Origin: Congeria kusceri
Taxonomy: Eukaryota > Mollusca > Bivalvia > Myida > Dreissenidae
NCBI GenBank assembly: GCA_027627225.1
Contig: CM051025.1
Coordinates: forward strand, 77,292,474-77,356,473
Direction: 5' to 3'
DNA: 64,000 nt
Shown here piece after piece: positions 12,301-24,300 of the stretch (position 1 is its first letter; each line of letters begins with the position of its first letter). The position numbers were made by a program, and so were the translations under genes. The notes below the pieces were generated by a model. That model saw only the letters and a list, made by a program, of their open reading frames with translations, was not told the DNA's origin and did not search any database.

Positions 12301-15300
12301 ATGACTAAATGGTGACAGAGTTATGGCCACTTTTCGACTTAAATTCCCTAAAAACATGGTTTTCGGACAATAACTCATTAAAGAAAAGCTTCACATATTT
12401 TAAATTATGTTCAGTACATAGGTGTAACATTATACAATACAGGTGAAGTTTGATTTTGGTTACAAACCACTAAAATTATGTTGACAGTTATAGACCCTAT
12501 TGAACTTAAATTTTGCCAAATACACCATTTCCGGATGATGACTCATGAATTGTTGCCAAATACACCATTTCCGGATGATGACTCATGAATTGTTATCTTA
12601 AAATTCCTAAAAACATGGTTTCCGGACAAGATATCATGCAAGACTTGACATATTAAATTATTTTAGGTATATAGATGTAACATTATAAAATAAAACTTTC
12701 TCTTTGGGTCCATTTCTTTCAAATAGATGCCATAGTTTTGTCACAAGGCCATATTGAGGGGGTATATTCATCATTTTTTAGACAATTCTAGTTTCATTCA
12801 ATTGAAAAAGTGCATTACATTTTGCATAAGGGGGTACTCATTTGTTTAACTGATATCCTTGTATGGTGTACCCTTTGGGTTGAAAGTACATTATATGTAC
12901 GGCAGCTAAATATAGATGTAACTGTTGTTATAAAATTGTAACCGCATTTACAAATTTTTATGACTGCAGTCATAAATTTGCAACAGCAGTTACATTTACA
13001 GATATAACTGCAGTTACAATTTACACCGAAAGTAAAAAATATGACAGTTGTCATAAAATTATAACTGCAGTTACACTTTTTAGCTCACCTGAGCACAAAG
13101 TACTCATGGTGAGCTTTTGTGATCGCCCATTGTTTGTCGTCCGTGCGTCTGTCTGGACGTGCGTGCGTGCGTCCGTCGTCAACTTATCATTCAAACAACA
13201 TCTCCTCCTAAACTACTTGGCAGATTTTCACAAAACTTTACAGGAATGATCATTGAGTGACCCTCTTTCAAAGTTGTTCAAATCGTTACGGTCCGCTGCA
13301 TATGTAGGTCACCAGAGCTCAAAATAGATTTTAAAAGTGTAAACTTGAAAAGTCTTCTTCTCTGAAACTGCAGGGCCCAGAGGTTTCATATGTAAAATGT
13401 ATATCTTATAGTGGTCCTCTATAAAGATTGTTAAAATTATGCCCCTGGGGTCAAAACGGGCAACGCCTCGGGGTCACATGGTTTATATAGAATATATAGC
13501 AAAATGACTTTAAAAATCTTCTCCTCTGAAAGCACAAGGCCCAGCGGTTTTATATTTGGTATGTAACATCCTATAGTGGTACTCTACAAATAGTGTTCAA
13601 ATTGTGCCCCTGGGGTCAGAACTGGCCACGCCCTGGGGGTCACATAGTTTAAATAGAATATATAGCAAACTGACTTTAAAAATCTTCTCCTCTGAAACTG
13701 CAAGGCCCAGAGGTTTCATATTTGGTATGTAACATCCTTTAGTGGTCCTTTACAAAGTTTGTTCAAATTATGCCCCTGGGGTCGAAATGGGCTACGCCCC
13801 GGAGGTCACATGGTTTATATAGAATATATAGCAAAATGACATTTAAAATCTTCTCCTCTGAAACCACAAGGCCCAGAGGTTTCATATTTATTATGTAACA
13901 TCCTATAGTGGTCCTCAACAAAGATTGTTCAAATTATGCCCCTCGGGTCAAAACTGGCCACGCCCCGGGGGTCACATGGTTTATATTAACTTAAATAGCA
14001 AAATGTCATTAAAAATCTTCTATGAAAGTGCAAGGCCCAGATGTTTCATATTTGGTATGTAACATCCTTTAGTGGTCTTTTACAAGGTTTGTTCAAATTA
14101 TGCCCCGGGGGTCAAAACGGGCTACGCCCCGGGGGTCACATGATTTATATGGAATATATAGCAAAATGACTTTAAAAATCTTCGCCTCTGAAACCACAAG
14201 GCCCAGAGGTATCATATTTGGTATGTAACATCCTATAGTGGTCCTCTTCAAAGATTGTTCAAATTATGCCCCAAGGGTCAAAACTGGCCACTCCTCGGGG
14301 GTCACTTGGTTTATATAAACTTAAATAGCAAATGTCTTTAAAAATCTTCTTCTCTAAAACCGCAAGGCCCAGAAGTTTCATATTTGTTATGTAACGTCCT
14401 ATAGTGGTCCTCTACAAATATTGTTCAATTTATGCCCCTGGGGTCAAAACTGGCCACACCCCGGGGGTCACATGATTTATATAGACTTAAAGGCCCAGAG
14501 GTTTCTTATTTGGTATGTAATATTGTATAGTGGTCCTCTACAAAGATTGTTCAAATTATGCCCCTGGGGTCAAAACTGGCCACGCCTTGGGGGTCACATG
14601 GTTTATATAAACTTAAATAGCAAAATGTCTTTAACAATCTTCTCCTCTGAAACTGCAAAGCCCAGAGGTTTCGTATTTGGTATGTAACATCCTATAGTGG
14701 TCCTCTACAAAGATTGTTCAAATTATCCCCTATGGGTCAAAACTGACCACACCCCAGGGGTCACATGGTTTGTATAGACTTAAATAGCAAAATGACTTTA
14801 AAATTATTCTCCTCTGAAACCGTAAGGCCTAGGTATTCCTATTTGGTATGTACAATCGTATAGTTGTCCTCAAATATTGTTTAAATTATGCCTTTGGGGT
14901 CAAAACTGGTCACGCCCCGGGGGTCACATGGTTTATATAGACTTAAATAGCCAAATGACTTTTAAAATCTTCACCTCTGAAACAGCAAGGCCCACAGCTT
15001 TCCTATATTTGGTACATAACATTGCATAGTGGTGCTCTCCAAAGATTGTTCAGATTATGCCCCTGGGATCAAATCTGTCCACACCCTGAGGGGTCACTTG
15101 GTTTATATAGACTTAAATAGCAAAATGACTTTAAAAATCGTTACCTGAAACAGCAAGGCCCAGAGGTTTGTTCAAAATTATTCAAATGCTCCTGGGATAA
15201 AAATAAGCCACGCTTCGGGGATGCAAATTCCAATTGGGCTACCAGGTCTCAGGTTGAGGGTCCTAGGGCCCTCAGGGCCCTTTTGTTTCTGATTCATTTA

Positions 15301-18300
15301 TTTATAAAATATGTATCTTTAAATTATGCCCCTGGGGTCAAATCTGTCCACACCCTGAGGGGTCACTGGGTTTATATAGACTTAATAGCAAAATGACTTT
15401 AATTTTTTTTACCTGAAACAGCAAGGCCCAGAGGTTTGTTCAAAATTGTTCAAATTATGCTCCTGGGATAAAAATAAGCCACGCCTCGGGGATGCAAATT
15501 CCAATTGGGCTACCAGGTCTCAGGTTGAGGGTCCTAGGACCCTCAGGGCCCTTTTGTTTCTGATTCATTTATTTATAAAATATGTATCTTTAAATTGTTT
15601 TTATAATTTAAAAATTCATATTTAAATAAATAAATCGACAAAAAGGCCCTATGTAAGACGCGATTAAATTCGCCAAACAGACTTACAGCTTAAGTTTAGC
15701 ATTTGGTCAGAAAAATATAACCGCGGTTATAATTTTATGACGATTGCCATATTTTATGACTGTTGGTATAAATTATTACTGTAGTTATATTTGTAAATGT
15801 AACTGCCGTTACAAATTTATATTTGCAGTCATAAAATTGTAACTGTGGTTACAATTTTATAACAACATTTAGCTAGCAGGCGTTTATGTACTTTTGACCC
15901 AAAGGGTACGCCATATCCTTGTGTTGATGATGTTAACATCAGTCTTCTTTTTAAGACACAGCAGGCTGCACAGATGGCCTGTGGAGCTACAGTTCTGCAG
16001 GGTGCAGCTCCAGTTGTCTGGATCCGACTGCCATCAATAACTGCTTTATGACAGAGACTGCTTGTGGAAACGCTTGCCCATCACCACCTGCAGCAGGTAT
16101 TGGATACAGAATTGAGATATATACAGAAACTATTCTCTTATGATAAGGACTGGCATCCAGGCCCCATGACTATGAAAGTTCTCCATCTCAAACTTAGTGT
16201 CAACTGAAAATTTTGACAAATGGGAATGCTTGTAACATTTGGGCTTTGATTTCCATTGGTAAATGTTTAAGATAAAGACTAATATTGAACAATTGGGGCC
16301 TGACTAAGAACTTTCCTTGTCTTACGCTTAGGTTTGCTCTTGAATATTAGTCAATGAATATCAATGTTTGCATGTAGTAGACGACCAGATAAGGTTACAC
16401 TTGAAATTTACCTACAGAAATCACACTAAAATGGTGCATTTACCCCCATGCAGTTTTTATGAGTACATTTACTCTCATATATTCTGGTTTTAGTGTACAT
16501 TAATTTGCTCCCATAAATTCAGGTTTGAGCGCCCATTTACCCAATACACCAACATTTATCAGGAGCACTCATGTAACCAGTCAATTTGAAGTTGAGACTA
16601 AGTTTGAGATTGGGAACTTATGGGTCCAATGCTGCCTAGTAAGAAATTGTCTTTGGTTAAAAAGTTTTAAGTTGCTTAAATAATGAATCAGTATATATTT
16701 AACGTGTTATGATGTATTGTTATTAAAGTTCATCTAATATCTTTACATTTTATGTTGTTGTTTGTGTGTCTGTGTTTTTAGAGTTTGTTGTTTTTTTGAG
16801 GGGGGGGGGGAATTTTGTTGCAGAGGGTAATCAGTTAGATGGTGTGTGTTTCTATTTTATTTCATTCATTTATGTTCATCATTCTCTTTGCAGGACTTGA
16901 AAGGACAGGGTCCTCTGAAGATGTTAAAATTACGTATGTATTGATTCTTACATATAAGACAATATTCTAAGTAAAATGATTACTTACCTATTTGTGTGGG
17001 ATTTGCTTTATGTGAGATATTGTGAAATTGCATTGTAAAGGGCTGATGCTTTACATCATTATCTAGGTAAAGATGACTGTTTTGGAAACCTTATAGTCAT
17101 AAAAGTAAAAAAAAAAAGAAGAGAATTCATTAATTGGAAATGTAAGGTTTTAGCTCAACTGAGCACATAGTTGTAATCTTAAACATCATCCAGGAAACAG
17201 CTGTAAGAAGGTAGGCATAACCTGGCATTTATGTTATTAGTATTGTCCTCTTTCAGATTCTTCAAATGCTGGTTGATTTGTTTATTTGTTTGTTTATTTG
17301 GGTTTTTGTCGTATTTAACATTATTTCAGTCATATCACGGCGGTCAGTTAACCTACTCACACTTTCCTGGGCAAGCTTTGCTGATCATAGCGGTTAACCA
17401 GTACTGAGTGCACATACTTCTGCCAGCAACTGACAACTGCCCTACTTGAATCAGAGGTAGGGGGGAGAATGGCCATAGAAATTATTTCATGACCAATCCC
17501 CACACAAGTTATGTGGCCGGGCCGGGAGGTGAACTCACAAACCCCTGATTGACAGTCCTGCGCTCTACCATCTGAGCTAGCCGGACCAGCAAAAAAATGC
17601 TGGATGCAATCAATGAATAAATGTTGTTCGTGATTATAAATATCTGCAAAAAGTGTTTTACACATATTACCAGTAAAACGTTTCCACAGAATAATGAAAA
17701 ACGCCCAGTTCTAATTTAACACACCATGACTGATGTTTCAGGTGTTTGGCTAACTGTGAACCAACAGCCAACCCTCAGAGAAAGGTGGAGCTATCCGTCT
17801 CCGCTGTCAGCTCTAACTTGTCACTGTCTTCGGTCATCTGGAAGGTCAACGCCTGTCCTGGCGGTGATCTCTCCAACTGCAATCAGGAGCCTCTGACCAC
17901 CAAAGAGACCAGAAAGGCATATTTTACGCTTGATGAACCTGATGTGTCATTGGGCTTGGAATATGGAGTATTTATTACTGGTGATATAAATTGTGATATT
18001 TTTCATTTGTGTTTACTTTTCTTCTAATTTATATTGTTCTGTATGTGTTAAGCATAATTTTCTAAGTAGAAAGTAATATAAAGTTGTGGAAAAAGGCTTC
18101 TATTAATGTGTGAGTAATTTCTTCCAAAAATAGTTTAAAGGTTCCATTGTTTAATGCTCAAATTTTTGCGGCAAAATTGTGCTGATTTTATAGCTTGGTT
18201 TTATTACACAAATTGTTGACAATTCTCAGCGTTATGCACGGCTGATACTTTTCCATTTCAGTTGCCATGAGTAGTGGTGACACAGCCAGTGCCTATCACC

Positions 18301-21300
18301 TGGTCAGCTATGGGGCTGTGCCAGTCGCCGGGCAGTGTCAGGTGGCGCCTACTCATGGCTACGCCCTTGTGACCAACTTCAACATCACGTGTGATGGCTT
18401 CTCCATACAGGGTGACCTGCAGCTCACTTACACTTTCACTGTGAATACAAAGGATACCAAAAGCAATGGTATTAATACAGAATAACTAGTCTTTGACCTC
18501 TAGGGAATGATTACCATGCTTTTTGGAGGGTTTGTAAATAAATGTAATTATTGAATGAAGTGTTTAATTGTTAGCAGTTGGCAGTATACATTTATGTGCA
18601 GACTGGTTTGCTTTTCCTTAACCATTGTTTGTTTATTAATTTGGCAATGATTTGATACTTTAAGTATTGTAATTTTAGTTGCAAGACAGTTGTCCCATGC
18701 TCATCATTATTAGCCCGAGCTTAATTCTGTAATAGACCCTTTTCACATCCCCGTTATCGAGTACTGTAGGAGTTGTCTCCTTTGATAAAGCGAATCAAGA
18801 ACGAGGCTGACGATGTATTGGCTGTAATTGCCCATAAAGAAAAATAATGTTCAGTGGAGAAAATGTCGAATAAACTTATAAAATGTTGTTGGTTTTTTTC
18901 ATTAAACTTCTCTCTGTTTTATTCACTAAATTATGTATACATGAATATGTTTGAAATACTTGAATTATAATGCAAATAATGTAACAATCAAAACATAGCC
19001 AAATCTGCTAACTATGTATGACATCATGATTATGTTATTTCATATTTAGATCAGAATTTTTAATGATTTAAGAAGTTATATTATTGCTGAATTGATTGCA
19101 GTTTACATAAATAATTATTAATAAATTAATATTTAATTAACAGAAGCAGTTTGTTTATTCCGGATCAGTGTCGGCTGGGGTAATTATATAACAGCTTGAC
19201 AGTTACAAATAACATTATTATTACTTTTATTGTAATTATTATTAATATTATTATTATTATTATTTTGCAGTATTACCAAGAAAGTGATATCCCGGAGTAT
19301 GCTTTTTTGTTCATTTGAGTGCAACAACTTAAGAATTCTACTTAGTTAACCAGCATTAATCAAAGACTTTTCCATGTACTCTCAAATGATAGAGAACCAA
19401 AACAAACAAAAAATATGACTGACAAATAAAACGTCATTATTTAATATCAAAACATTAAAAATCAGTGTTAATTATCGTGATATGTCTTCAAACTTTGTGT
19501 AAAAACACATGTACATTCCACTTATAAACTATCATGAGCTCAAGCAAATAATCAAAATAATTGCCAATAAAATTAAAATGTTGTCTTTAATAAAGTTTAT
19601 TTTTATTTTAAATGATAGTTATTTCACTTGTTACCAAGTAGATTCATGAAGTCAGTGGCATAGCTGCCAACACAATGACCCGTGTATTACTTCACTAATT
19701 GGTATGCACTTCGATTACGTAATTGTGCCACATGTTAATTTTAAGATTAGGACCTATATATTCTCATTCTGGTTACATAATAATAGTCATGTGCTTATAA
19801 AAGATTATGATTTTATAATTTATAAGACCAGGTTTGAACATTACAAAGTCTGTCAGTCTCAGAGAAAGTACCGAAGTCTAAATTGCATTTTTTTTCCAAT
19901 TTTAGCGACGAGATACTAAGTAAAGTGATACTCTCTATCATATATCATAATTATATTATGTACCATCCCATTTCTGTTTATTAAGAAGTAAACTAAGTGA
20001 ATATTTATAACATTTTAACAGTAGTAAACTGTAAATGACCGCCTTGCAACCAGTATTAACCACTATCAATACATCGCGAGCCTCGTTTTCGATTTTCCGA
20101 TAAATTATTGTGTCGTGATAATTGCTAAAAATGGGAATGTGAAACTCGTCTATTCCTTTCATAGCCTGAATTTTGACACTACTGTTTTGCCTTATAGTTT
20201 GACCATAAGAATAGAAGACAGCACAACCATACCATATGAAATATATAGTGAATAGTGGTATAAAGATGAGGTTATTTAGCGAGGCTTAGAAAACCTGAAC
20301 CTTGAGCCTTGGCTATTTTATTTATCCCACCATTCTCTGTCTTTGTTTTAAAAATAAGGAAAAATACAAAATAAATAATCTTTTCACAAAAATCAACAAA
20401 ATGATGTCATTATACATTCATTATACGAGGTGTTATTCCATCTATGCTGTCATGATGATGAGATAAATTGTATATCACCATGTCTGTGAACTTCTTTCAG
20501 GTGTGTTACTCTACTCTGGTGTGTCAACTATGGTGGCCAATGTTAAGCTGCAACAGGGGTTGTTGTTGAAAGACTATGACTTGCATTTGTATGTTGTGGC
20601 AAGCATTTCCAATGGGGCATCTGCGACTTTTCAAACTACAGTCAAGGTACAAGAAATTTTGTAGTTTAGTTCTGTAATCTGGTTTTTAGTAATCAGGAAT
20701 AATGTTATTATAATTGATCTCCGTGCTTACTTTGTTTAGAAATTCTTTTTTTTTAAATTTGAAATGTTTGCAGCTACATGTATCTATTTGCCTATGACTA
20801 CATTAATCCACAAATGCACCTTTTGTGAACAGTTCATTTCCCACAATTATTTATTAAATAATTATGTTTTCTCTCAGATTGTATTTACTTAACGAATTTT
20901 GGCATTTAGCAAAGCAGTACCTTATGTAAATATTGCATTCTATTGCCATGACATCGTAGCAGTGGATACTGCACCATGATATTCCCAATTATGAACTGCT
21001 CTGTTTATATATGAACAAAAAAAGCAAACAGAAGGGTAAGGTATAAAACAAATATTTGTCTGACCTCAAGGTGGAACCAGCAAGTTCATCACCTGACAGA
21101 CAGAGTGTCACAGACATTGTAAAAGAGCTGCTAGATGTTTCTAATACTGGTCAGCCATCTGTCATTGGCGATCTCATCAGCACTGGAGATGTGGGCTGTA
21201 GGTATAGTGTTAGACCTCATGACTGCGATGTTTTAAACTTTTTGGTAGTCACATTATAAGACTAAAAAAAATGAATTAATTGTTTCTCAGGCACTTTTTT

Positions 21301-24300
21301 CCAAAAATCAGGAGGGAGGGCCAATTTTTTTTTTATTGAAGTATTTTTTTTCTTGTACTCTTTTCTATTGGCACTATGTAATGGCTTATTAAAACAAGTA
21401 AATAAGTACAGATTAAAGACAATTTTAAGTTTTAATAACAACACGAGCATCCCTTTTTATAAAATTCTAAATATACAATAAAGCTCTATATTTTCGGAGA
21501 CTATACATTTTCGGACACCCTTTTTTTTAGCCAAAATAATTATTTTTTGTCACTATATATTTTCGGACATCCTGATTTTAACCCATAATTAATGAATGTA
21601 AATTTTCTGACATTTTTTATGTCAGTGGTATTTTAGCAGAATTCTAACCTGTTTGAGTTAATCTGATGACACATCGCACATGTGTTTTTACAACCGGATG
21701 AAGGTCATAAAACCTGGCAGATGAATGAGTGGAGGCGGTGGACCGTTACATTATCATTATTGGGTAAAGAGCCATGTGCCATACATAATGGGTTTACCCA
21801 AGTGTGTATACTGGTAGTGATGTCGTATATTAAATATGCTGTTGAAATTATGGTATTAAGGAACTAGTCTTAACTAGTCTTAATTATTTACCAATAAATT
21901 CTGCTTACTTTATTCACAGTTGTTGCCGTATTACTGTATTGGAATTGAATAAGGGTATGATGTCAATTAGTGCCAATTATGATAATTTGATACCGGTTGC
22001 ATTTGAATTATACATTTATGCCAATAAGTGCCAATTAACAATTCATGTTTTTACGGAACTATGTCCCTACTCAACATGATAAGTGTGACAAACAGGCTCC
22101 CATTTTATTGCACCCTATCAAAAGTTGCATGAATGTTTGAAGGTGTTACAGACAATTGTTTACTAGGGCGTTCTACACTAGACCAGCTAGCTAGATTACA
22201 ACATGACATCATTTACGCTAAAAACCGAAGGCAGTCAGTACTAGCAATATTTTTGGACTTTCAGGCTGCCTTCGACTTAACTTGGACATTCGGCATTTTG
22301 ACTAAGCTAGCTGACTACGGTGTCACCGGAAACTGCTTCCACTATATTAGAGCTTTCCTTGAGGGTCGAAAGATCAAGGTCAGAGTCGATGGTGTGAGTT
22401 CAGATGAAGCCATAACCGAAAGAGGCACCCCCCAGGGGTCTGTCATCTCTCCCCTACTGTTCTCCATCATTGTCAGTGACCTGCCTGAAACTGTAAAGAC
22501 ATCAGGCCTGGTTATCTCCCAATATGCCGATGATTCCGGCACCTGGTTAATGGGGTCCAAACTGTCAACCCTGCAAAAAAAGGCCCAAGCAGGGCTGGAC
22601 TCTATATGGCAATGGGCCATCAAATGGGGATTTAAAATCTCTCCCACAAAAACTGTAGGAATACTGTTTGGCAACCAAATTCAGCACTCTTTGGACCTAA
22701 CTTTAGGCGGCACCAAAATTATTTTTGAAAAAGTGGTGAAATTCCTAGGTATGTACCTAGACAAACAGTTAACCTTTATTCACCACTTCAAACATTTGGC
22801 AGAAAGGTGCGAAAGGGACCTAAATTTAATGAGGATGCTGAGAGGCACAGGTTTCGGTTCAGATAAAAATAGTCTTCTCCTCCTCTACAAGTCCCTTATA
22901 CGTCCAAAGATAGATTATGGGGCCCAAATCTATTCATGTGCTACGCCAAACGCCCTAAAAATGGTAGATACCATTCAAAATAAGGCCCTCAGGATTGCTC
23001 TACGGGCACTGCCGTGTACGCCCGGCTGTACAATGGAGGGGGAGGCGGGGGTGCTGCCCCTCACCCTGCGTCGCAAACAACAAACACTTCAATATTGGGC
23101 CAGGGCTCAGTCCAGACGCTCAAACCCTGTCAACGGGTTATTTGGTACCGGCACTTTCATCAGGGGCCGGGAGCTTAGGAAGAAGCACGTTGCTTACCCA
23201 TTTGGGGCCAGCACCCGGACCCTGGTGGAAGAGGCCGGTCTCAAAGATGTCATTGTGGCAGACATGAGTCCCTCTGAAATTCCCCCCTGGTTGCTACATC
23301 CCCCGGAGGTCGACACTTATCTATCCACAATTATAACGAAATCTGACTCACCGCACCTCGTGAAGTCAGAAACTCTAAATTACACTAATACAAAGTATGC
23401 TGAGTATCTAAAAATTTATACCGATGGCTCCAAATGCCCTGACTCTGGCTTGGTTGCCAATTCCTTTGTAATTCCTTCAAAAAACGTTCAAAGAACATCC
23501 AGACTCAGCAACAACCTCTCTATTTATTCGGCAGAACTTTTGGCCATTAGTTTTGCAATGTGCTGGATATATGTTAACAAGCCAACTAAGACTGCTATAC
23601 TCTCGGACTCTCTGTCATCTCTTGAGTCCATAAAAAACAGAAATAGCAGGTCTAGGCCTGACATTTTAAATGAAATTTTGGAACTTAATCAACAGTGCCT
23701 AGACAAATCTTTACAGGTCACTTTAGTTTGGTGCCCAGCACACGTCGACATTCCGGGCAATGATATGGCAGACAGGGAGGCTAAGGAGGGCCTCAAAAGG
23801 GTGTCGGTTGATATAGGTGTCCCACTAGGCCCTACTGAAATATATTCCCGGGCTAAAACATTTGTTATGCGGGAATGGAATAATGCTCCGCCCGCTGATA
23901 CAGTATATAATGCCCCCTTTATAGCTCAGAAAACCCTCAGTCGGCCATATCGATATTCATCTAATATCATTTTGGACAAATGTATAACCCGACTGAGGAT
24001 GGGGACCAGTTTGCTCCCTGCCAGTGCAGGAAAGCACATTCTAAAACTGGACCCCCTGTGCTCTCAATGTGGGACCCCCTATACGGCCGACCACCTGCTG
24101 TCACAGTGCATCCAGTTTAACACACAGAGAGATAAATTAAAATCTACCTTCTCTCAACTAAATCTTAACTTTAGCATTAAAAACATCCTAGATCCTATGG
24201 GCAATAATAAACTGCCAGTATATAGATCTTTGGCAACTTACTTAGTTGATTGCCAAATTACTGATAAAATCTAATTTAACTCTGAATGGGGGCCCTGCGG

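Larger units (their letters stand above)
10790..12766. mobile_element. tandem-unit element with ATACCCCC termini, interrupted
   Basis: Starts TTATACCCCCACAAACG and ends GAGGGGGTATATTCATC, a short inverted pair. Inside are about six ~150-170 bp units with GATAACTCAAGA, GGCTTGACATATT, ACACATGTGTAACATCAT and GGTTACAAACCACTAAA. It is split by the MITE at 11389-12303. A perfect 40-bp tandem pair lies at 12515-12594. Confidence 0.6.
12865..15912. mobile_element. 3-kb fold-back element with ~210-bp terminal inverted repeats
   Basis: The left arm (12865-13077) and right arm (about 15706-15912) are imperfect inverted copies, both starting GGYGTACCCTTTGGGT and made of short palindromic words such as GTAACTGCAGTTAC and ATGACTGCAGTCAT. 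The flanks ATATCCTTGTAT (12853-12864) and ATATCCTTGTGT (15913-15924) match at 11 of 12, a likely target duplication. The interior is filled by the nested element at 13078. It ends 43 bp before exon 7. Confidence 0.78.

Noticed and set aside
17357..17665. 102-codon minus-strand frame as a protein gene
   Set aside because: It runs through the tRNA-derived SINE and matches no protein I recognise.
22342..22674. 110-codon minus-strand frame
   Set aside because: It is the antisense shadow of the reverse transcriptase frame.
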